Positions 56,605 to 64,000 of a DNA stretch of 64,000 nt are shown one piece after another. The position numbers and the translations under genes were made by a program. Position 1 is the stretch's first letter, and every line of letters begins with the position of its first letter. The stretch comes from Alloscardovia theropitheci (GTDB lineage: Bacteria; Actinomycetota; Actinomycetes; Actinomycetales; Bifidobacteriaceae), in the NCBI RefSeq assembly GCF_004332295.1, contig NZ_RXLP01000004.1:1-64000 (forward strand). Reading direction: 5' to 3'. The notes below the pieces were generated by a model. It did not search any database. It was not told the DNA's origin and saw only the letters and a program-made list of their open reading frames with translations.

Positions 56605-56647
56605 TATACTGTGTTATATAGCTATGGCAGCTATATAACACAGTATA
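56605..56647. promoter_or_regulatory. Perfect 19-bp inverted repeat before the secreted hydrolase gene
   Basis: Arms 56605-56623 and 56629-56647, loop ATGGC. It ends just before AGAGGG (Shine-Dalgarno) of the gene at 56660. It is too close to be that gene's terminator and has no U tract. An operator, or a 5'-leader structure affecting translation, is more likely. Confidence 0.55.
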
Positions 56648-56659
56648 AAGAGGGTTACA

Positions 56660-57427
56660 ATGAAGAATTTGCGAAACCAAATTGTGAAGGTAAGCGCATT
56701 TCTCTCAGCAGTGGTGCTGTGCGCCTGCGCTGTTACGTTTAGTCAAGTTGCGTATGCACAAAAGATATCTGATGACGAATACGTAACCATAGTTAATGAT
56801 TTACGCAGATCATTCGGATATATGTATTCGTTTGATGATTTAGATTCACAAATTAGGCAGGTTACTAAGGAAACAGGGAGACCGAAATTATCTGTGGCCC
56901 AAGAAGCACTTACATTGTCTCGAAAATATGAAACTGGCAATGTTGGCTCAGACACCGATAGAGAACAGAATAGTAGTAAGCATAATGATCTCGATATCGC
57001 GCATAATCCAGGGGATGTATTTGTCTCAGAAGGGAATAATACATTTGGTTGGAATCATGGACATGCCGGGATTTTTGTCAGAAGAGAAACCATAATCGAA
57101 GCTGTTGACCGTGATCACAATGCTCATGAAGTGAGTCGGAAGAAATCAGTTGCATGCGGTCGAGCTCATCTACAGTCTGTTAGAACTTCGCAAGCAAATA
57201 GAGATAAAGCCGTCAGAAGAGCACGCAGTTACATTGGTCGTGGGTACAACACCGACGTAATTCATACAAATCGAAATGATTGGGGAGAACTCAATTGTAG
57301 CCAACTAGTCTGGGCAGCCTACATGTATGGAGCAGCTATAGATTTAGCACCAAAGGATAACTTTGTGTTCCCATATAGCATACGTGATTCATATCTGACA
57401 ACTACATATAGAACTATCAACGTTTGA
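56660..57427 (+). CDS. Secreted YiiX-like (permuted papain fold) cysteine hydrolase
   Basis: A 255-residue exported protein. The signal peptide has a charged start (MKNLRNQIVK), a hydrophobic core (SAFLSAVVLCACAVTF) and a likely cut after VAYAQ. The mature part has PGDVFVSEGN and then WNHGHAGIF with a catalytic His, a glutamate in IIEAV, and NCSQLVWAAYM with the catalytic Cys. This is the order of YiiX/YaeF-type permuted papain folds, which cleave peptide or lipid amide bonds; substrate unknown (cell-wall peptides or host molecules). ATG with AGAGGG. Followed at once by a lipoprotein gene. Confidence 0.75.
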   Translation: MKNLRNQIVKVSAFLSAVVLCACAVTFSQVAYAQKISDDEYVTIVNDLRRSFGYMYSFDDLDSQIRQVTKETGRPKLSVAQEALTLSRKYETGNVGSDTDREQNSSKHNDLDIAHNPGDVFVSEGNNTFGWNHGHAGIFVRRETIIEAVDRDHNAHEVSRKKSVACGRAHLQSVRTSQANRDKAVRRARSYIGRGYNTDVIHTNRNDWGELNCSQLVWAAYMYGAAIDLAPKDNFVFPYSIRDSYLTTTYRTINV

Positions 57428-57443
57428 TGTCGCTGGGGTGGAT

Positions 57444-58802
57444 ATGAAGACGACACGTTCATTTAATGTTATTGTATCCGTTTTTATCGCCTTCTCTATG
57501 CTCACTGGGTGTTCTAAGGCAGTAGAGAGGACACTTTTGGGAGGTAGAGAAGACGGATATAGTGTGGCGTATAACGTGGACGGAGCTGCTCTTAATGGTA
57601 AGAAAGTTGACTTATCACAAGTAGTAGCAATAATACCACTCTATGAGATTGCAAATAGTTCAGCATATGCCAAAGACCGATCGCAACTCGTGTTCGTTTT
57701 CAAAGATGGTTCTTATAAAATTCAAGACAATCATTATATGTTCTTAAAGCAAATCGCTTGGACCGATAAAGGAGTGTTCTATTCCGATAGGAAAAATGAT
57801 TATTTTATCGATGCGACGACGAATATAATACACGTCACAAAGCATGAAAAGACAGATTTCGAGTACACTACCTATGCATTAGATGATACTCATTCCATGA
57901 CCATGTACAACAAAGGCTTAGGAGTGAAAAATGATGGTATTCTCAGCGTAGCATCATCACATGGAGATTTTCAAGAAATTACCTATGATACAGGAGATCA
58001 CTCAGGTTTGGGAGATAATGTTGCTCTATGTGAGAATGGTAATTCATATGAAGTAAGTAACAATAGTTGGACAACCCATCGCGATACTACTGTTATGTAC
58101 CAATTATCGGAAAAGCATATGCCTGTGTATAAGAAGGTACAAGAAATCACGAGAGTTTCCGCGCGAGATTTTGAAAACTCATCTGACATACTAGCGATAA
58201 CGCATAATGATCCCGCAATCGAAATCCATGGAGAGGGGAGCCACACGACTGTTTGCAAGGATAACTGGATATATAGCACTATTCAAATTGGTCATGATCT
58301 TACTAGCTACTTAAATATGCCGAAAGGATTTCCACTCGGAATTCTTAAATGGAACGCCGTAACCGGAGAACATATCATAATAGTATTACGGGATGAAGAA
58401 GGGAATCTTCTGCGTACGCCTTATGGTGATCAGTGGAATTGTATACAACAATCACGAGGGTCTCTATATCGCAACTCGTTTATCATCATGAGTTGCGATA
58501 GTGGAACTATCGCGGATGTAGATTTAAGCACTGGAAAGACACGAGAAATTATTACGGGTCTTGTGCCTAAGGAAAAAATGCCAGCTGGCCGCTTTTATCT
58601 TGAATGTACGGATAAATATGTTTACCGATCATGGATTCCAATTAATGATAATTTAGGAAAACAGTCTAGTATCACCAAATATTCCAGATATACAAAGGCT
58701 GTAATGGAAAAGATAAATATAGACGACAAATTCACGCAGTACGAGCAAACAGACACGGTGCAACCAGGGTACGTAGCTTTCAACCCGAAACTACTTAAGT
58801 AA
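57444..58802 (+). CDS. Lipoprotein of unknown function
   Basis: A ~452-residue protein with a lipobox: hydrophobic VIVSVFIAFSM then LTGC at about residue 23. The rest is mainly beta (many short Tyr/Thr/Asp-rich strands such as YKIQDNHYMF), like a beta-propeller, but no repeat is firmly seen. It starts 16 nt after the hydrolase stop and may be its outer-face partner. The ATG at 57444 is chosen over GTG 57438 because GGGG precedes it. Confidence 0.65.
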   Translation: MKTTRSFNVIVSVFIAFSMLTGCSKAVERTLLGGREDGYSVAYNVDGAALNGKKVDLSQVVAIIPLYEIANSSAYAKDRSQLVFVFKDGSYKIQDNHYMFLKQIAWTDKGVFYSDRKNDYFIDATTNIIHVTKHEKTDFEYTTYALDDTHSMTMYNKGLGVKNDGILSVASSHGDFQEITYDTGDHSGLGDNVALCENGNSYEVSNNSWTTHRDTTVMYQLSEKHMPVYKKVQEITRVSARDFENSSDILAITHNDPAIEIHGEGSHTTVCKDNWIYSTIQIGHDLTSYLNMPKGFPLGILKWNAVTGEHIIIVLRDEEGNLLRTPYGDQWNCIQQSRGSLYRNSFIIMSCDSGTIADVDLSTGKTREIITGLVPKEKMPAGRFYLECTDKYVYRSWIPINDNLGKQSSITKYSRYTKAVMEKINIDDKFTQYEQTDTVQPGYVAFNPKLLK

Positions 58803-58834
58803 GAATGTGTCGAAAGATGCCATAAAAGATATCA

Positions 58835-59707
58835 TTATTTGTCAGCAAATCCGCGTAAGAATTTTTCCGTTTCTGTAATCAACTCAGAAGCTGCATCAGG
58901 GGAAAACGCATTGATTTTTTCCTGATTGTCATAGTACTTTTCCATCGTTGATATATAGTCAGTGATCTCAGAATTAATTGAAGCAACCATATCTGCTTTC
59001 GTTTGCCATTTCAAAGAAAGAACTGGTAATGACCCTACTTCTAATGGTTCACCAATATAACGTGATAATTCATCAAGAACACGCAAAATAGCCATCGGAT
59101 TATCTTGAGAATCAATATATTGCGCATATGAGGGAAGAGAAATCCATAAAGCTCGTGTAGGGAATCCGTATTCTACCGCAGAATAATTAATCATGCTTGT
59201 AATTCCAATTGGACCCTCATAAGAATGATCAGTTGCTGTATTGTCGGACACGTCATTGAAATATACAGGTAGTGGTCGCGTATGCGTACAATCAGCAAAC
59301 ATTGATCCGATGGTTATGATTTCGTCAACCTCACGTTCTTCCGCAATAGCCATAGTTTGTTGAGTAAATTCAGTCCAACGGAAATTTGGCTCAGGACCTA
59401 TTTGAATAAGTAATGTAAGAGAATCACTCACTTCAATTTCCGTAAAAGTATTCTCTGGCCACATGATTTTTCGTTTACCGTCAACATTGAGTATGACCGG
59501 GCGCGTAACTGTATAATCGTAGAAACTTCCGCAGCAAATATGATTGACCTCTCGAGATTTTTCTGAATAAACATTAATCAGGTGCTTCAACGTCTGAGTT
59601 GACACCTGAGATGCGTCATTCCATCCTTCAAATGCGCACAGCATTACAGTACGATGTGGGGTAGCGGGAATACCCTCATTAGTAAAAATCTCTTCAAATT
59701 CACTCAT
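58835..59707 (-). CDS. PAC2 family protein
   Basis: A 290-residue protein resembling proteasome assembly chaperone 2. It has MLCAFEGWNDASQVSTQTLK, IQIGPEPNFRWTEF, ITIGSMFADCTHTRP, PIGITSMINYSA and WISLPSYAQYI. In actinobacteria it often occurs near proteasome genes; none is seen here, and the function is not known. ATG; the end abuts the lipoprotein gene (convergent). Confidence 0.9.
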   Translation of the reverse strand: MSEFEEIFTNEGIPATPHRTVMLCAFEGWNDASQVSTQTLKHLINVYSEKSREVNHICCGSFYDYTVTRPVILNVDGKRKIMWPENTFTEIEVSDSLTLLIQIGPEPNFRWTEFTQQTMAIAEEREVDEIITIGSMFADCTHTRPLPVYFNDVSDNTATDHSYEGPIGITSMINYSAVEYGFPTRALWISLPSYAQYIDSQDNPMAILRVLDELSRYIGEPLEVGSLPVLSLKWQTKADMVASINSEITDYISTMEKYYDNQEKINAFSPDAASELITETEKFLRGFADK

Positions 59708-59825
59708 GTTTTAAGAATAAAAGATAATATATGATTTCAGAGTTGTTTCTCGCCACCGGCATATTTTTATGCTCACGATGAATACCTACTAAGAATCTTA
59801 ATGCCATCGACCAACACGCCGTGAC

Positions 59826-59854
59826 TTGACCCTTAGCATACTGACCGTTATAGT
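59826..59854 (+). promoter_or_regulatory. Promoter for the tRNA cluster
   Basis: TTGACC (59826-59831), 17-bp spacer, TATAGT (59849-59854). Strong sigma-70-like match, 46 nt before the first tRNA. Confidence 0.7.
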
Positions 59855-59899
59855 TATATCTCGTGCTCAGCAAGAAGGTTGACTTCAAGCAGAAGCATT

Positions 59900-59972
59900 G
59901 CGGACATAGCTTAGTTGGTAAAGCGCGACCTTGCCAAGGTCGAGACCGCGGGTTCGAGTCCCGTTGTCCGCT
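59900..59972 (+). tRNA. tRNA-Gly (anticodon GCC)
   Basis: GCGGACA/TGTCCGC acceptor stem, anticodon loop TTGCCAA, T-loop GGTTCGAGTCC. 73 nt. Confidence 0.97.
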
Positions 59973-59996
59973 CGGTCAGTCGAGTTGACCTCTTAC

Positions 59997-60067
59997 GGTG
60001 AGTTAGCCAAGCGGTTAGGCAGCGGCCTGCAAAGCCGTATAGACGAGTTCGACTCTCGTACTCACCT
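59997..60067 (+). tRNA. tRNA-Cys (anticodon GCA)
   Basis: GGTGAGT/ACTCACC acceptor stem, anticodon loop CTGCAAA, T-loop AGTTCGACTCT. 71 nt. Confidence 0.97.
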
Positions 60068-60078
60068 CTCTTATATTT

Positions 60079-60151
<73 letters not shown>

Positions 60152-60333
60152 CAATACGTGTTTAATTTCAGTTTAAATTTTTAGAATACTCGTAGTCAAC
60201 ACTCTATTAATCTCGATCAGCACTTCGTGACAACGTATATTTATATAAGTCCTCTCATACTCATAGTCTGTTATTGAACAAACAAGCGGTCTGCACCTGT
60301 AACGCGGACCCACGATTGAAAAGGATAAAGACT

Positions 60334-62397
60334 GTGTCAACAGCTTCTCTTCATATCACCGTTAATGGTGAACCTCAAGAAATTGAATCTCATGTAACTG
60401 GTACTGAACTATTCTCCGATAATAAAGACATTATCGCAGTTCGCATCAATGGTAATCCTCGCGATTTGTATGCTCCTTTGTCTGAGGGCGATAATGTCGA
60501 GCCGATTTCGATTGACAGCGAAGATGGTTTGGCGATTATGCGTCATTCCGCAACTCACGTTATGGCTCAAGCGGTTCAGCAAATTCGTCCAGATGCAAAG
60601 CTGGGCATTGGACCTGTTATTAAAGACGGCTTCTACTACGATTTTGATGTAGATGAACCATTTACTCCTGATGAGCTCAAAGAGATTGAAAAGCGCATGC
60701 AGCGCATCATTAAGGAGAGCCAACGTTTCGTTCGTCGCGTAGTAACCGAAGAGGAAGCACGAGCTGAAGAAGCTGACCAGCCATACAAGTTAGAACTTAT
60801 CGGTGCTGCTGAAGATCAAATTAGCGCTGAGGAAGCTGTAGAAGTTTCTCAAGGAGAACTAAGCTTCTATGACAACGTAGACCGCGATGGTAATGTAGTA
60901 TGGAAAGATCTATGCCACGGTCCACATCTGCCAAATACTCGTTTTATTAAGGCATTTAAGATTCAGCGTGCAGCAGCTGCGTACTGGCGCGGAAACGAGC
61001 ATAATCCTATGCTTCAGCGAATTTACGGTACCGCTTGGGCTTCCAAGGATGATTTGAAGTTGTATCTTAATCGTCTTGAAGAAGCTGCTAAGCGTGATCA
61101 TCGCAAGCTCGGCGCTGAAATGGATCTGTTCTCATTCCCAGATGAGATTGGCTCTGGCTTAGCAGTATTCCACCCAAAGGGTGCTGCGATTATCAACGCT
61201 ATGAAGGAATATTCTACTGAACTTCACAAGCGTCACGATTATTCATTCGTACAAACGCCTCATATTACTAAGGGTGGCTTGTATGAAACTTCCGGTCATT
61301 TGCAATGGTATAAGGATGGTATGTATCCACCAATGCATTTGGATGAGGAACGTGACGAGCAGGGCAACATTACTAAGGAAGGCTTTGATTACTACCTCAA
61401 GCCGATGAATTGCCCAATGCACAATTTGATCTTCAAGTCACGTCAGCGTTCTTATCGCGAACTTCCATTACGACTGTTTGAGTTTGGAACGGTTTATCGC
61501 TACGAAAAGTCTGGTGTTGTACATGGTCTAACTCGTGTACGCGGTTTGACTCAGGATGATTCTCATATCTACTGCACACGAGAACAGATGCGCGATGAGC
61601 TTAAGAGCTTGTTGAACTTCGTATTGAATTTGCTTCGTGATTTCGGTCTTAACGACTTCTACCTCGAGCTTTCAACCAAGGACGAGCATAAGTATGTCGG
61701 TTCTGACGAGATTTGGGAAGAGGCTACGAATACTTTAGCTTCTGTAGCAAAAGAATCAGGTCTTGAGCTTGTAGATGACCCAGCAGGTGCAGCTTTCTAC
61801 GGTCCAAAGATTTCCGTTCAAGCACGCGATGCTCTAGGACGTACCTGGCAGGTATCGACCATTCAGCTCGACTTCAACTTGCCTGAGCGTTTTGACCTTG
61901 AATACATTGCCGCAGATGGCACACGCCAGCGCCCAGTAATGATTCACCGTGCGTTGTTCGGTTCTATTGAACGTTTCTTTGCAATTCTTCTTGAGCATTA
62001 CTCAGGGGCATTCCCAGCATGGCTTGCACCTGTTCAGGTACTTGGTGTCCCAGTTGCTGAAAATTGCTTAGATCATCTTTATTCTGTTATCGAAAAACTC
62101 GATAAGAATATGGTTCGTACAGAAGTTGACGCATCAAATGATCGCTTCGGCAAGAAGATTCGCAATGCTTCAAAGTCGAAGGTACCTTTCATTCTTATCG
62201 TGGGTGAGGAGGATATGAACAATAATGCAGTATCCTTCCGATTCCGTGATGGAAGCCAGCTCAATGGAGTTAATGTTGAGACAGCTGTCGAATGGATTAA
62301 TCAGGCTCTTCAATCTCATGGTCTTATTAATTCAGTAGAGGATTTTGCTCAATTCACTGATGCTGAAGTACCACAAGCATCTGTCGAAGACAAGTAA
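60334..62397 (+). CDS. thrS: Threonine-tRNA ligase
   Basis: A ~687-residue class II synthetase. TGS domain at 1-65, the editing domain with [12 protein letters not shown] and [13 protein letters not shown], and the catalytic core with [20 protein letters not shown] and the [21 protein letters not shown] motif 2 region. The anticodon-binding domain starts at about 585. GTG at 60334 with AAAAGGA; an open ATG upstream at 60274 is not the family start. No T-box leader was seen. HIT and pgsA follow, as in mycobacteria. Confidence 0.97.
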   Translation: MSTASLHITVNGEPQEIESHVTGTELFSDNKDIIAVRINGNPRDLYAPLSEGDNVEPISIDSEDGLAIMRHSATHVMAQAVQQIRPDAKLGIGPVIKDGFYYDFDVDEPFTPDELKEIEKRMQRIIKESQRFVRRVVTEEEARAEEADQPYKLELIGAAEDQISAEEAVEVSQGELSFYDNVDRDGNVVWKDLCHGPHLPNTRFIKAFKIQRAAAAYWRGNEHNPMLQRIYGTAWASKDDLKLYLNRLEEAAKRDHRKLGAEMDLFSFPDEIGSGLAVFHPKGAAIINAMKEYSTELHKRHDYSFVQTPHITKGGLYETSGHLQWYKDGMYPPMHLDEERDEQGNITKEGFDYYLKPMNCPMHNLIFKSRQRSYRELPLRLFEFGTVYRYEKSGVVHGLTRVRGLTQDDSHIYCTREQMRDELKSLLNFVLNLLRDFGLNDFYLELSTKDEHKYVGSDEIWEEATNTLASVAKESGLELVDDPAGAAFYGPKISVQARDALGRTWQVSTIQLDFNLPERFDLEYIAADGTRQRPVMIHRALFGSIERFFAILLEHYSGAFPAWLAPVQVLGVPVAENCLDHLYSVIEKLDKNMVRTEVDASNDRFGKKIRNASKSKVPFILIVGEEDMNNNAVSFRFRDGSQLNGVNVETAVEWINQALQSHGLINSVEDFAQFTDAEVPQASVEDK

Positions 62398-62445
62398 ATT
62401 TATCCGTACAGTGCGAATTTTAAATATATAGTAAATATATATAGT

Positions 62446-62484
62446 AAAGACCTTGATTGTATGTATGCAGTCAAGGTCTTTTAC
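62446..62484 (+). terminator. Terminator after thrS
   Basis: 11-bp stem (62446-62456 with 62471-62481), then TTTTA. Confidence 0.7.
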
Positions 62485-62531
62485 TATGCGTAGAGTTCTG
62501 TATGTATAGGGTTGAAGGAAGGCGTGTATTT

Positions 62532-63146
62532 ATGTCAAGTAATGATTCTGATGGTATTCGCATTGATGATCCGCATAATTTTCCTCCTCAAGAGGATCAC
62601 TATGAACGTTTATGGACACCTCAACGAATGAGCTACGTGTTACGCGATAAATCAGAAGAAGATAGGGGCAATAACAATCAGAATGATTCAGCCAATACTA
62701 AATCATGTCCATTTTGTGATGCTCTTACGAAAACCGATGAAGACGGTCTTATCGTTTGGCGCGGAAAGAATGTTTTTATCATAATGAATCTTTATCCATA
62801 CAACAGTGGTCATGTTATGGTGTGTCCTAAGGAACACGTTGCGATGCTTACCGACCTGCATGATGATGTAGTAATTCTTGAATTTGAGAAGGCAACTCAG
62901 TTAGCTATGACTGTTATGCGTAATGTCTCTCGTCCCGACGGCTTTAATCTTGGCGTAAATCAGGGTGAAGCTGGGGGAGCAGGTGTTGCTACACATTTGC
63001 ATCAGCACATCGTACCTCGTTGGAATGGCGATTCGAATTTTATGCCAATTGTTGCCCAAACACGAACCATGCCGATTTTACTGGAAAATCAACGTGTTGC
63101 GTATGCTCAAGAGGCAGCACGTATTGCTAACGAATTTGGTCTATAG
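62532..63146 (+). CDS. HIT family nucleotide hydrolase/phosphorylase
   Basis: A 204-residue HIT protein: the HLHQHIVPRW triad, with ADP-binding NLYPYNSGHVMVCPKEH and a zinc pair SCPFCDA. The pattern and position match mycobacterial Rv2613c, an Ap4A phosphorylase. An internal ~20-residue polar insert (EEDRGNNNQNDSANTK) precedes the zinc motif. ATG at 62532 with GGAAGG. Confidence 0.92.
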   Translation: MSSNDSDGIRIDDPHNFPPQEDHYERLWTPQRMSYVLRDKSEEDRGNNNQNDSANTKSCPFCDALTKTDEDGLIVWRGKNVFIIMNLYPYNSGHVMVCPKEHVAMLTDLHDDVVILEFEKATQLAMTVMRNVSRPDGFNLGVNQGEAGGAGVATHLHQHIVPRWNGDSNFMPIVAQTRTMPILLENQRVAYAQEAARIANEFGL

Positions 63147-63172
63147 CTTTTATAGAGCTTCTAGGGATTCTT

Positions 63173-63811
63173 ATGCTTGAAAATTTGCGCGCACCATTTA
63201 AAAAAATAATTAATCCGATAGCACGATTCCTCGTGAGGATGCATCTTACTGCCGATTTGATTACTATTATCGGCGCTTTCGGAACAAGCATTTCCATAAT
63301 ACTAACTGCGATATCTGGTCATCTTTTTATTGGCGTCCTGATTAGCACGTTATTTGTTCTTTTTGATTCGCTTGATGGTTCAGTTGCAGCTATTACTACA
63401 GGAGGAACGACATTCGGCGCATTTCTTGATTCTACATTGGATCGAATTGCTGATTGGGCAATCATGTGTGCCGTTGCCTTGTATTTCGTATTACATTGCA
63501 ATCTTACTGATATATGGAGCATCATTGGAATTGTAGCGACGATGGTTGCTATGATGACTTCATTTGTCACTCCGTATGCACGAGCTCGTGCCGAGTCAGT
63601 CGGCTATGAGGCGAAGAATGGAATCGCTACAAGGTCTGACCGTATACTCATCACATTTGTAGGTATGGGCATAACTGGATTAGGACTTCCTTATCTTGTT
63701 TTGAGCATTTTCATGGTAGTGCTAGCAGTACTTGGAATAATTACTATATGTCAACGTATACATACCGTGTACTGCCAAGCGCAAGAGAGCAAAGCCTTTC
63801 TTGAAAAGTGA
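63173..63811 (+). CDS. pgsA: CDP-alcohol phosphatidyltransferase (phosphatidylinositol phosphate synthase-like)
   Basis: A 212-residue membrane enzyme with about six helices. The CDP-alcohol motif reads DSLDGSVAAITTGGTTFG then AFLDSTLDR: four Asp residues are in place, but the usual AR after DGXX is AA here. The gene order thrS-HIT-pgsA matches mycobacteria, where this enzyme makes phosphatidylinositol phosphate; activity here is inferred. ATG at 63173; 27 nt after the HIT gene. Confidence 0.85.
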   Translation: MLENLRAPFKKIINPIARFLVRMHLTADLITIIGAFGTSISIILTAISGHLFIGVLISTLFVLFDSLDGSVAAITTGGTTFGAFLDSTLDRIADWAIMCAVALYFVLHCNLTDIWSIIGIVATMVAMMTSFVTPYARARAESVGYEAKNGIATRSDRILITFVGMGITGLGLPYLVLSIFMVVLAVLGIITICQRIHTVYCQAQESKAFLEK

Positions 63812-63916
63812 AGTTGTGAACCAGATTTCATAGCATTTCGCATTTAGAATATCATGTGTCTGAAGGGGCACATAAAATATCAAACGGTTTAATTTGTCAC
63901 AGTAACGAGGAGAGTC

Positions 63917-64000
63917 ATGTCAGGACATTCCAAGTGGGCTACCACGAAGCATAAGAAAGCAGCTATTGATGCCAAGCGCGGTAAGCTCTTCGCAAAGCTC
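63917..64000 (+). CDS. yebC: YebC/PmpR family protein, 5' end (partial)
   Basis: The first 28 codons run to the window edge and read [20 protein letters not shown], the standard start of YebC. ATG with GAGGAGAG. These proteins act at stalled ribosomes or as transcription regulators. Confidence 0.93.
   Translation, partial: MSGHSKWATTKHKKAAIDAKRGKLFAKL

Noticed and set aside
60152-60333. T-box or other leader before thrS
   Set aside because: No specifier/T-box consensus was seen; the region is AT-rich and ordinary.

Overview
The window looks like a chromosome segment of a low-GC member of the Bifidobacteriaceae (Gardnerella- or Alloscardovia-like; roughly 40-45% G+C by eye). The reasons are the actinobacterial proteins (WhiA, TrmI, PAC2 protein, GlnE, thrS-HIT-pgsA-yebC order), the transaldolase/transketolase pair, the heterodimeric ABC exporter behind a MarR regulator, and a good LexA box of the CGAAC-N4-GTTCG class before uvrA. 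Genes are densely packed, mostly with clear Shine-Dalgarno sites, and many gene ends carry long perfect inverted repeats. Species assignment is an inference; no 16S gene is present. Family names are from memory of the families, not from database searches.

Layout: 1-0.6 kb, 3' end of pntB. 0.7-3.7 kb, a minus-strand accessory cassette: two small helical proteins, a DUF1310-like membrane-anchored protein, a frameshifted copy of the same protein, and a lipase-fold protein with a helical C-terminal half. This resembles a type VII secretion effector module with a reversed (toxin-first) layout and is the most interesting part of the window. 3.9-13.3 kb, rplY, ilvE, a GT-C-like membrane protein, rpsT, lepA, hemW, a small membrane protein and an ABC ATPase. 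13.3-17.8 kb, marR plus a heterodimeric ABC exporter. 18-25 kb, trmI, a SixA-like phosphatase, glnE, and a Na+/H+ antiporter. 25.1-31.5 kb, the pyrimidine operon pyrBICFKDE. 31.6-32.9 kb, two unknown membrane-anchored proteins. 33-41.5 kb, a LysR regulator, an ABC-F protein, uvrA with SOS box, and an unusually long uvrC. 41.7-47.2 kb, aroE, rapZ, whiA, pgk, tpiA, secG (yvcK is absent between rapZ and whiA). 47.2-52.4 kb, a possible small RNA, then tal and tkt on the minus strand and dnaJ. 52.6-56.4 kb, a fructosamine-kinase-like gene, then a malolactic enzyme/permease pair that looks lactic-acid-bacterium-like. 56.6-58.8 kb, a secreted YiiX-like cysteine hydrolase and a lipoprotein. 58.8-64 kb, a PAC2 protein, three tRNAs (Gly, Cys, Val), thrS, a HIT protein, a CDP-alcohol phosphatidyltransferase and the start of yebC.

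How it works together: most of the window is housekeeping (translation, pyrimidine synthesis, bifid-shunt and lower-glycolysis enzymes, nucleotide excision repair). The accessory elements are the lipase cassette, the efflux pump, the malate cassette and the secreted hydrolase/lipoprotein pair. Two homopolymeric G/C tracts, one at the 5' end of an unknown membrane protein and one just before the Shine-Dalgarno of a micro-ORF upstream of the malolactic gene, are possible phase-variation sites.
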